Positions 1 through 6,042 of a DNA stretch of 13,296 nucleotides are shown piece by piece. Each line of letters starts with the position of its first letter. The stretch's first letter is position 1. Under the pieces are notes generated by a model that was given only the letters and a program-made list of their open reading frames with translations, made no database searches and was not told where the DNA came from. The stretch covers positions 1-13,296 of the forward strand of contig CAJTSV010000103.1 in assembly GCA_910579075.1 (NCBI GenBank), written 5' to 3'. Position numbers and translations under genes: made by a program. This DNA is from an uncultured Eubacterium sp. (GTDB lineage Bacteria; Bacillota; Clostridia; Lachnospirales; Lachnospiraceae).

Positions 1-44
1 TGTCCTTCCTTTTTTGCATAAAAATCTTCCAAAGTAAACTCCAT
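1..44 (-). CDS. 5' end of an unidentified leftward gene (partial)
   Basis: On the minus strand an ATG at 44-42 opens a frame that reads MEFTLEDFYAKKEG and runs off the window edge. A GGAG ribosome site lies 9 nt before it (rc of about 54-57). Fourteen codons are too few to name a family. The start is believable because of the ribosome site and the AT-rich upstream stretch typical of a promoter. Confidence 0.45.
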   Translation of the reverse strand, partial: MEFTLEDFYAKKEG

Positions 45-69
45 ATATATCATCTCCACTGCTTATTTT

Positions 70-97
70 TCTATATTTAACAAAATTAATTTGGCAA
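70..97 (-). promoter_or_regulatory. Candidate promoter for the leftward gene at the window edge
   Basis: On the minus strand TTGCCA (97-92) is followed after 16 bp by TATAGA (75-70). The match to the sigma-A consensus is moderate, and the position upstream of the ATG at 44 is sensible. It overlaps the broken end of the rightward remnant at 91-417, which fits that remnant having no 5' signals of its own. Confidence 0.3.
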
Positions 98-417
98 CGG
101 ATGCCGCGGTATCTGACAGCGGGGAAGCTGCGGGTACGGACGATAATAGCAGCCCGGACAGCAGCGCCACAGCAGAAAGCCCGCGTGCAGGAATAAAGAC
201 TGTCCGGCTTTCCAAAAAAGTGTTTACCTATAACGGAAAGCCGCACAGGCCGTCCGTGACCGTCCTGGATGCAGATGGCAGGCGCGTTGCATCCCGGTAT
301 TACACGGTTTCCTATAAAAAGAACAAAAAACCGGGCACAGCCGCCGTGCTGGTTGCCTTTCATGGGAAATACCGTTCCAAGGGCACGGTAAAGCGGACTT
401 TTACAATCCGCCTGTAA
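91..417 (+). pseudogene. C-terminal remnant of a secreted Ig-like repeat protein
   Basis: The frame is open from 22, but only a TTG at 91 could start it, with no ribosome site and no signal peptide. The first 40 residues are a Ser/Ala/Asp-rich linker. The rest (about residues 37-108) has the look of the small beta-sandwich repeat common in secreted Lachnospiraceae proteins: a KVFTYNGKPHRPSVTV strand pair, then DGRRV, YYTVSYKKNKKPGTA, and a closing TVKRTFTI strand, followed directly by the stop. Such units normally sit at the C-terminus of large surface proteins, so this is best read as the tail of a gene whose front was lost, with the break near 92. A good terminator follows. A short real gene cannot be excluded. 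Confidence 0.6.
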
Positions 418-433
418 CAGAGACATAAATTAA

Positions 434-481
434 AAAAACAGCAGCCATTTCAGGGAGATGCCCAAAATGGCTGCTGTTTTT
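434..481 (+). terminator. Strong intrinsic terminator
   Basis: A perfect 17-bp inverted repeat (434-450 with 465-481) has a 14-nt loop. The right arm ends in a T5 run, with the matching A-tract on the left, so it could work in both directions. It lies 16 nt after the stop of the surface-protein remnant and is likely that gene's original terminator. Confidence 0.85.
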
Positions 482-488
482 GCATCCG

Positions 489-532
489 TACTCCATTCAG
501 CCGCAGGCTTTTCTTTCTGGCTGCATGGAGTA
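489..532 (+). repeat. Inverted repeat between terminator and binding-protein remnant
   Basis: A 14-bp inverted repeat with one mismatch (489-502 with 519-532) has a 16-nt loop and no following T-run. A second small hairpin (TTGTGC, TTTTC, GCACAA) lies just after it, at about 533-549. Apart from these hairpins nothing recognisable was found between 482 and about 575, and no promoter for the remnant downstream. Confidence 0.5.
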
Positions 533-575
533 TTGTGCTTTTCGCACAAAAAAATATCCGGAAATCTGTATATTT

Positions 576-1153
576 TACACAAACCGTTTAATGACCTTGC
601 ACTGGACGGCGTGCGGCGCGCAGCCAGCGAGCTTGGCATTACCTATGACCAGGTGGAGCCGAAATCGGTTGCGGATGAAGAAATCATTCAGGATGAGCGC
701 GCGCTATGCCGACCCGGATGTCACGGTGCTGATGGATTACGCGGGCGGATTTAATGACCCGACGACAGCTAAGACGATTGCCAATACGTTTTTTGAAAAA
801 GGGGCAGACGTTATTTTCCACGCTTCCGGGGCTTCGGGCATGGGGGTATTTCAGGCAGCGGAAGAAAAGAATTTTATCAGCATGGGGGTAAATTTAAACC
901 AGAATTCCATTGCGCCGGATTACATTATGGCGAGCAGTTAAAAAAGCTGGACACCTGTGCATACCATGCCATCGCGAGCATAGTGGATAATACCTATACC
1001 GGGGAAAACCAGATGCTGGGCCTGCGCGACGGCGGCGTAGACCTTACCGTGGAAGGCAGCAATATTGAAGTTTCTGAAAATGTCATGCAAAAACTGGAAG
1101 AAATCCGCGAAGCGATTGTAAATGGGGAGATTCAGGTTCCAGACGAATTGTAG
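576..1153 (+). pseudogene. BMP/PnrA-family nucleoside-binding lipoprotein remnant
   Basis: Three frame segments together resemble the substrate-binding lipoprotein of BMP-type nucleoside ABC importers. From about 580 the frame gives FNDLALDGVRRAASELGI and the VEPKS block. After about 700 the match moves to another frame (YADPDVTVLMDYAGGFNDP, then GADVIFHASGASGMGVFQAA). At about 938 one base is missing and the first frame resumes (LKKLDTCAYHAIASIVDNTY, GLRDGGVDL, ending at the TAG 1151-1153). The signal peptide, lipobox and first strand are absent. Between EPKS and the ADPDV block roughly 80-100 residues of the family's central part are also missing. It is clearly non-functional. The ATPase remnant 34 nt downstream was presumably its operon partner. 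Confidence 0.85.
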
Positions 1154-1187
1154 GAAAAGCTGCAAAGCAGAAGAAAAGGAGTCAGGT

Positions 1188-1901
1188 ATGGATGCAATCA
1201 AAATGAAAGGCATAGTAAAATGCTTTGGCCCCGTGCGGGCAAACGACGGGATAGATTTAACGGTATCAGAGGCAGAAATCCACTGCCTGCTGGGAGAAAA
1301 CGGAACCGGAAAAAGCACGCTGATGAACATATTATTCGGGCTGTATCACCCGGATGAAGGCGAGATTTACATTCATGAAAAAAAGGCTGCCATTTCGAAT
1401 CCGAATGATGCGTATGCGCTCGGCATCGGGATGGTGCACCAGCATTTCATGCTCGTAAACCAGCTGACGGTACTGGAAAATATTATTATGGGAAACGAGC
1501 CGGGCGGGCTGTTTTTAGACTGGAAGGAAAGTGAAAAACGGGTCGGCTCCCTGGCAGAGCGGTTTGGCTTCCAGATACCGCTTCATGAAAAGATTGTGAA
1601 TCTTTCCGTCGGCATGCGCCAGCGCGTGGAAATTTTAAAGACGCTGTACCGCGGCGCGGACATTATTATTCTGGATGAGCCGACAGCCGTGCTGACGCCG
1701 CAGGAGGTCGACGAGCTGTTTAAAATACTGCGGCAGCTAAAGCAGGACGGCAGGACGATTATCTTTATCACGCACAAGCTGAATGAAACGATGGCGCTTT
1801 CAGGCCGCATTACAGTTATCCGCAAGGGGAAAGTCGTATTCAGCTGTGGAAGGCCAAAAAAGACTTGTTTTACGGGTCAATTGCGTATCTGCTTCCAGTA
1901 G
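1188..1901 (+). pseudogene. Nucleoside-type ABC importer ATPase, truncated after the first domain
   Basis: The ATG at 1188 has a good AAGGAG site. The first domain is complete in motifs: Walker A GENGTGKST (residues 36-44), Q-loop in MVHQHFML (about 82-89), signature LSVGMRQR (139-146), Walker B ILDEPT (161-166) and the H-loop histidine 196. LSVGMxQRVEILK and MVHQHFML are typical of the RbsA/YufO-type tandem ATPases that serve BMP-dependent nucleoside importers. These are about 500 residues long with two ATPase domains. Here the match stops near residue 217 (about 1838), and 20 unrelated residues lead to a TAG. The second domain and the permeases that should follow are gone. A protein may still be made, but it would lack half the enzyme and its membrane partners. 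Confidence 0.85.
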
Positions 1902-1931
1902 AACAAGATGTGGAAGGAGTCTGTACCAGTC

Positions 1932-2575
1932 ATGAATCATGTATTAAAAGAAAAAATGTCCTTGCCGAGCAGTTTCAGGTAAGCCGGGGCACGCTGCGCC
2001 AGGCCATGCTGCTGCTGCAGGAGGACGGGCTGATTAGCAACCATCAGGGGAAAGGAAATATCGTCCTGTCCAATCAGAATCTGGAATCAAACTGGCTGGA
2101 AAAGGTCGGAAACCCCATTGTGGATTTCTGTGTCCAGCCGATAGACCGGGCGGTTACCTCTGTCGGCTTCCAGCCGCCGACCCGCAAGCACCAGGAAGTC
2201 TTAAAGCTCAGGCCGTCCAGCATTGTGGCTGTAATAGACATTACTTATTACAGCAAGGAAGCTCCGGTCGGGTTTGCAATGGTTTACATGCCGCATGAAA
2301 TCCTGGATGAGGGCCGCGTGGATTTGGAAAATACAGACAGCGTGTATGAGTTTTATTCCCAGCTGCTGGCATCAAACGGCATTCACAGCGATACAAGGCT
2401 GCGCATTGTCCACGCCAGGGAGCGCCTGGCTGACATCCTGCATATTCCGCAGGGCGACCCGCTGCTGATTCTGGAAGAAGAACTGTATACAGAGTATGAC
2501 CGGCCCGTGCTGTCCCAAAAGCTGTACATGGGCGCAGACCTGTATGAAATCAGCCTGCGCAGGAAAAACAAATAA
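1932..2575 (+). pseudogene. GntR/HutC-family regulator with damaged DNA-binding N-terminus
   Basis: The main frame carries the second half of a GntR winged helix (VLAEQFQVSRGTLRQAMLLL, then LISNHQGKGNIV), followed by an intact UTRA-type effector domain (FQPPTRKHQEVLKLRP to the stop). The front is wrong. The expected start appears to be the ATG at 1932 (MNHVLKEKM, behind GGAAGGAG), which matches GntR helix 1. That frame is one base out from VLAEQ, and about 15 residues of the usual 'G..PGxxLPSE' stretch are missing. Reading the main frame from an upstream ATG at 1865 gives unrelated residues instead. Such regulators often control sugar or nucleoside genes, which fits the neighbours. DNA binding is probably lost. 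Confidence 0.75.
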
Positions 2576-2704
2576 GCCGCTGACAAGAAAACAGCATGCA
2601 GGCGGAGCAGAAGCTTCCTTATATAATAGGCATCTGATACGTTACGGGGATTCTGACAGCAGAATATCATCGAACTATTTATGAAAAGAACAGGAGAATT
2701 CAAA

Positions 2705-3326
2705 ATGAAAACATTTCATAACGAAGCCGGAGACGGACAGATTGCAGAAACGGTTTTAATGCCAGGCGACCCGCTGCGGGCAGCCCATATCGCGGAACAT
2801 TATCTGGAAGATGCGTTCTGCTACAACCGGGTGCGGGGCATGTATGGATATACCGGATTATATAAGGGGCATCGGGTATCTGTCCAGGGAAGCGGCATGG
2901 GTATTCCTTCCATGGGGATTTATGCATATGAGCTGTTCCACCATTACGGTGTACAGCGCATTATCCGCATCGGTACGGCAGGAGCCATTCATAAAAACGT
3001 AAAGGTCGGTGACCTGGTTTTTGCCATGGGCAGCTGGTTATGCGGAAGATAACCATATCCGTTTCCATGCGGGAAATGTGTTCAGCTCCGATGTATTTTA
3101 CGAAGACCAGCCGGGGGAAAAGGGAATCTGGGCAAAAATGGGCGTGCTTGTTCAGGAAATGGAAACGATGTCTTTATACTGCACGGCCGCAAGGGCCGGG
3201 AAGCAGGCGCTGGGCATTCTGACAGCCGGCAGCAGTATTCACAGTGATACGGCACTGACCAATGAACAGCGGGAAAAAAATCTGGACAGCATGATTCGCT
3301 GCGCGCTGGAGCTGGCGGGAATATAG
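2705..3326 (+). pseudogene. deoD: DeoD-type purine nucleoside phosphorylase, internally deleted and frameshifted
   Basis: The ATG at 2705 follows AGGAG. The first frame has the phosphate-site PGDPLRA, NRVRGM, GSGMGIPSMGIYAYEL and IRIGTAGA, and breaks after VGDLVFAMGS near 3034. The match resumes in another frame with YAEDNHIRFHAGNVFSSDVFY, the VQEMET ribose/purine loop and the C-terminal helix (NEQREKNLDSMIRCALELAG, stop 3324-3326). Compared with the roughly 235-residue family, about 25-35 residues between the two parts are missing. The general acid usually seen in an SDH-like motif (Asp204 in the E. coli enzyme) is also absent: the aligned stretch reads TAGSSIHSD. The intact enzyme would split purine nucleosides with phosphate, the natural next step after the transporter remnants upstream. 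Confidence 0.85.
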
Positions 3327-3340
3327 AATCGAAGAAATGC

Positions 3341-3369
3341 TTGACAACTCCGTTCTATTGGGATAGAAT
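3341..3369 (+). promoter_or_regulatory. Promoter of the blaI-M56 operon
   Basis: TTGACA (3341-3346), a 17-bp spacer and TAGAAT (3364-3369) form a strong sigma-A promoter. It starts 15 nt after the deoD remnant and leads into the BlaI gene at 3405. Confidence 0.8.
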
Positions 3370-3395
3370 ATAATTATTCTATTGCAATAGAACGG
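3350..3395 (+). promoter_or_regulatory. Twin BlaI-type operators over the promoter
   Basis: Two related 16-bp palindromes lie at 3353-3368 (TTCTATTGGGATAGAA, two mismatches) and 3377-3392 (TTCTATTGCAATAGAA, perfect). Their centres are exactly 24 bp apart. The outer parts also form an 11-bp perfect inverted repeat (3350-3360 with 3385-3395). The first covers the promoter spacer and -10, and the second the expected transcript start. This is the layout expected for autorepression by the dimeric BlaI/MecI protein encoded next. Confidence 0.85.
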
Positions 3396-3404
3396 AGGTT
3401 TTTT

Positions 3405-3764
3405 ATGTCAGTAAAATTATTTGAGTCTGAATTAAAGGTCATGGAAGTATTATGGAAAGAAGGTGAGCTGGCAGCAAAAGAAATAGCGCAGCGTTTGAAG
3501 GAGCAGGTAAGCTGGAGCAAGACCACTACCTATACCGTGCTGAAAAAATGCGTGGAAAAAGGGGCCGTCCGCCGGACAGACCCGGGGTTTTTGTGCAGCC
3601 CGCTTATCAGCCGGGAAGAAGTGCAGAAGGCAGCAACCGAGGATTTTATTGACCGGATGTACGGCGGTTCTAAGGACTGGCTGATTGCATCGCTGCTCGG
3701 GAGAGAGGAGCTGACGCCGGATGATGTTGCGCGTTTAAAGAAAATTGCAGAAGAAATGAAATGA
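3405..3764 (+). CDS. blaI: BlaI/MecI/CopY-family repressor
   Basis: The 119-residue protein has the family's usual size and layout: an N-terminal winged helix (FESELKVMEVLWKEGE, KEIAQRL, then the recognition helix in WSKTTTYTVLKKCVEKGAV) and a C-terminal dimerisation part with FIDRMYGGSKDWLIASLLG. The start has the AGGAGG-like site CGGAGG at 3393-3398. Members repress their own operon until the partner M56 protease triggers their cleavage. The twin palindromes upstream and the 4-nt overlap (ATGA) with the receptor gene fit this. The regulon beyond the operon cannot be seen here. No beta-lactamase lies nearby, so the inducing signal need not be a beta-lactam. Confidence 0.93.
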   Translation: MSVKLFESELKVMEVLWKEGELAAKEIAQRLKEQVSWSKTTTYTVLKKCVEKGAVRRTDPGFLCSPLISREEVQKAATEDFIDRMYGGSKDWLIASLLGREELTPDDVARLKKIAEEMK

Positions 3765-5851
3765 GGTGGCATATGGACAGCATGCTGTATATGGGAATAA
3801 GCGGTTCCATTCTGATTGCAGTGATTGTGTGCTTCAGGCATTTTTTCGCTTTAAAAGTACCGCGGCGTTTTCTCGTGTTCTTATGGACAGCCGCGATTCT
3901 GCGCCTGCTTCTGCCGGTTTCCATTCCTGTCCGCTATCTGCCGGCAGGCTTCTGGAACCGGGCATCAGCAGAAACAGGTAATGGAAACAAAGATAAGGAA
4001 ATGACCAGGCTGAGAAAGTCAGGCGTTAAGGCAGATGCAGAAAATCAAACCGCAGGCGGGGAAATTTCGGGGGCAGGAAGTTTAAACGCGAAAGCAGATG
4101 CAGAGAATCCAGCGAAAAGCGGGAAAATGAAACAGGCAGGAAAATCGGGCGCGAAAGCAGATGCAGAGAATCAAACAGGCCAGGAAGGCATCCGCGCCGG
4201 GGAACCGGGCATGAAAGCGGATGCGGACGCAGCTGGCAGAAAGCAGCACATTGCAGCTGTTATGGATGTCTGGCTGGAAGCACTGAAAGCAGACTGGCTG
4301 AAAGCATTGGAAGCATGCTGGCTGAAAGCACTGGAAGCATGCTGGCTGGAAAAAATACGGTCAGCGGCCTGGCTGAGAAAGATACTGCCAGTGCTATGGC
4401 TGTCGGTGGCTGCGCTGCTTGGCATAAGGATTTCTGCCAGACACTTGCACAGCCTGAAATGCTACCGGATGTCGCTTCCGGCGGGCGGGAACGCAGCTGA
4501 AAAATGGCTGCAGGAACATCGCAGCTTACGGAAAATATCGGTGCGCAGTTCTGATTTGATAAGCGGCCCGCTGACATATGGAATCTTGCGGCCGGTTATC
4601 CTGTTGCCTTCTGAAATCCATCTGGATGAGGAAGAATTTTTATGTATTATGGAGCATGAATGGGTACATATCCGCAGAAATGACGTCTTTGTGAAATACC
4701 TGATGTGCCTGGCCGTCTGTGTTTACTGGTTTCATCCGCTTGTATGGATGATGGCCCGGCTGCTGGAGCAGGATATGGAAATCGCCTGTGACGAGGAAGC
4801 GCTGGACAAATATCCGGACTGCTTCAAAAAAACCTATGCACTCAGCTTAATCCGCCTGGCACAGGGCCGCAGGGATTCCCTGTGGCCGGTAAGAGCCTGT
4901 TTTGCCAGGCATTCAGAAATAGAAGAAAGGATTCGTATGATTATGAAAAGAAAGAAATATTCATGGAAAGCAGCTGCCCTGGCAGCTGGAATGATATGCT
5001 GCACCCTGACCGCATTTACCGTATCGGCTGGGGGATTCGAAAAAGAAGCCGCAGGGAAGGCACAAACAGCCGAAGAAGAAACGGAAACCGTATACCGTGA
5101 ATTTGGCGGGGAGCAGAAACCGGAACCGGCAGAGAAATTGGAAGGAGAAGCGGAGACCATATACTGTGAATTTGGCGGAGAACAGAATGCAGAGCCGTCA
5201 TCCGGGGTTTACACCGAAGAAGGAGAAACGGAAACGGTAAACCGTGAATCTGGCGTGGAACAAAGGCCGGAACCGGCAGAAACAGCTGCAAGAGAAGCAG
5301 AAACTGTAAACCAGAATGTTTCAGGGGAACAGAATGCAGAACTGGCAGGGAAATCGGAAGGAGAAGCGGAAAGCGTAAACCAGAAAGTTTCAGGGGAACG
5401 AAAAACAGAACCGGCAGAAACAGCTGCAAGAGAAACAGAAACAGAACCAGCAGAACAGTCCGGGAAACCAGCCCGGGTAAAACAGGGGGAACAGATTGCA
5501 GAAATGGCCTGCAAATATCTGGGCAACCCATTCAAACATGGAGGAACGGATTTATTCAGCGGCACAGACAGTGCAGGATTTATAAAAGCAGTGTATGAGC
5601 TGGCAGGAATCGCACTTCCTTCGGATATTCAAAAGCTGGCAGAAGCCGGAACGCAGATTCGCCTGGAAGAACTTGAGGCAGGAGATATCGTTTTTTATGG
5701 CCAGCCCCAGCCGGACGGAGAAGATGCTTTCCACGCAGGCATTTATAACGGTAAGGGGCAGGTGATCCATGCAAGCAATATGCGGCAGGGCGTGAAACTA
5801 TCTGATTATGATTACCGGCCAGCTGTAAAAGCAGTGCGCGTGCTGCCGTAA
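3761..5851 (+). CDS. M56 (BlaR1-like) receptor-protease with an NlpC/P60-like outer domain lacking its cysteine
   Basis: The 696-residue protein has TM1 (about 9-29), TM2 (36-56), a very long loop (61-205), TM3 (206-222), a cytoplasmic M56 domain and TM4 (403-424). M56 marks are GPLTYGILRPVILLP, the zinc motif HEWVH (299-303) and EQDMEIACDEEAL (336-348). Outside, five tandem repeats of about 23 residues (440-557) form an acidic stalk before an NlpC/P60 fold (about 573-696). That fold keeps GGTDLFSG, FHAGIYNG (His658) and VIHAS (His670), but DCSGF is DSAGF, so Ser604 replaces the catalytic Cys. By analogy with BlaR1, ligand binding outside would activate the inner protease and relieve BlaI repression. 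A muropeptide ligand is inference. The start is uncertain: 3761 overlaps the blaI stop, and 3773 or 3782 are alternatives near GAGGTGG. Confidence 0.88.
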   Translation: MRWHMDSMLYMGISGSILIAVIVCFRHFFALKVPRRFLVFLWTAAILRLLLPVSIPVRYLPAGFWNRASAETGNGNKDKEMTRLRKSGVKADAENQTAGGEISGAGSLNAKADAENPAKSGKMKQAGKSGAKADAENQTGQEGIRAGEPGMKADADAAGRKQHIAAVMDVWLEALKADWLKALEACWLKALEACWLEKIRSAAWLRKILPVLWLSVAALLGIRISARHLHSLKCYRMSLPAGGNAAEKWLQEHRSLRKISVRSSDLISGPLTYGILRPVILLPSEIHLDEEEFLCIMEHEWVHIRRNDVFVKYLMCLAVCVYWFHPLVWMMARLLEQDMEIACDEEALDKYPDCFKKTYALSLIRLAQGRRDSLWPVRACFARHSEIEERIRMIMKRKKYSWKAAALAAGMICCTLTAFTVSAGGFEKEAAGKAQTAEEETETVYREFGGEQKPEPAEKLEGEAETIYCEFGGEQNAEPSSGVYTEEGETETVNRESGVEQRPEPAETAAREAETVNQNVSGEQNAELAGKSEGEAESVNQKVSGERKTEPAETAARETETEPAEQSGKPARVKQGEQIAEMACKYLGNPFKHGGTDLFSGTDSAGFIKAVYELAGIALPSDIQKLAEAGTQIRLEELEAGDIVFYGQPQPDGEDAFHAGIYNGKGQVIHASNMRQGVKLSDYDYRPAVKAVRVLP
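4271..4366 (+). repeat. Four 24-bp tandem repeats inside the M56 gene
   Basis: The repeats encode WLEALKAD, WLKALEAC, WLKALEAC and WLEKIRSA (residues 171-202), with tryptophan every 8 residues. They end directly before TM3. The two middle copies are almost identical in DNA, so recent slippage is likely. Upstream (about 4010-4240) a looser repeat encodes KADAEN three times and KADADA once. Confidence 0.85.
5078..5431 (+). repeat. Five tandem ~69-bp repeats encoding the receptor's stalk
   Basis: Units begin E[TA]E[TS][VI] and continue with a GEQ or similar core and a PAE-type end: residues 440-462, 463-488 (three residues longer), 489-511, 512-534 and 535-557. Units 3 and 5 share the ending AETAAR. 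This acidic, Pro/Glu-rich stretch is probably a flexible spacer through the cell wall between TM4 and the NlpC/P60-like domain. Confidence 0.85.
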
Positions 5852-5853
5852 CA

Positions 5854-5931
5854 GCCCGGGAATCTGGCACAGACAGTGCAGGATTCGTATATGCAGTGTA
5901 TGTACAGACAGGCCATTCCATAGCATCCGTT
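5854..5931 (+). pseudogene. Fragment of a second NlpC/P60 core
   Basis: Positions 5866-5885 repeat 5561-5580 exactly (GGCACAGACAGTGCAGGATT). After 7 differing bases, 5893-5902 repeat 5588-5597. Read in another frame, it gives SGTDSAGFVYAVY followed by VQTGHSIAS, which continues like an NlpC/P60 helix. It starts right after the receptor's stop and has no start, no His motifs and no proper end. It is a leftover of a duplicated domain or of a former neighbouring gene. Confidence 0.65.
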
Positions 5932-5960
5932 CCTTTTTGGCGGGGCTGCCACGCAGACAG

Positions 5961-6000
5961 ATGGGACTGTTGCATTAGTGTGACAGCCCCATCATTTTTT
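5961..6000 (+). terminator. Intrinsic terminator of the blaI-M56 operon
   Basis: ATGGGACTGT (5961-5970) pairs with ACAGCCCCAT (5983-5992) with one A/C mismatch around a 12-nt loop. CATTTTTT follows. An outer inverted repeat (GCGGGGCTGCC 5940-5950 with GGCAGCCCCGC 6007-6017) encloses it. Confidence 0.8.
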
Positions 6001-6042
6001 AAATGCGGCAGCCCCGCAGCAGGAAGCACCATACGGGCGGTA

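Noticed and set aside
2622..2627. TATAAT before the deoD remnant, with a small palindrome at 2650-2665 (ATTCTG ACAG CAGAAT)
   Set aside because: No usable -35 lies at the right distance. The palindrome is short, and linking it to the damaged GntR protein would be guesswork.
4010..5431. Regular repeats that could suggest a CRISPR array
   Set aside because: The repeats are in-frame, multiples of 3 long, of uneven spacing and inside an open gene with conserved domains on both sides. There are no unique spacers.
5016..5565. Long leftward frames rich in Leu, Pro and Ser opposite the receptor stalk
   Set aside because: They are the antisense of the 69-bp tandem repeats and have no ribosome site or known motif.
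5940..6017. 11-bp inverted repeat around the operon terminator, as an attenuator
   Set aside because: The loop is 56 nt and no gene lies downstream on the plus strand to be controlled. It is more likely a stabilising outer stem, or a trace of use by both converging genes.
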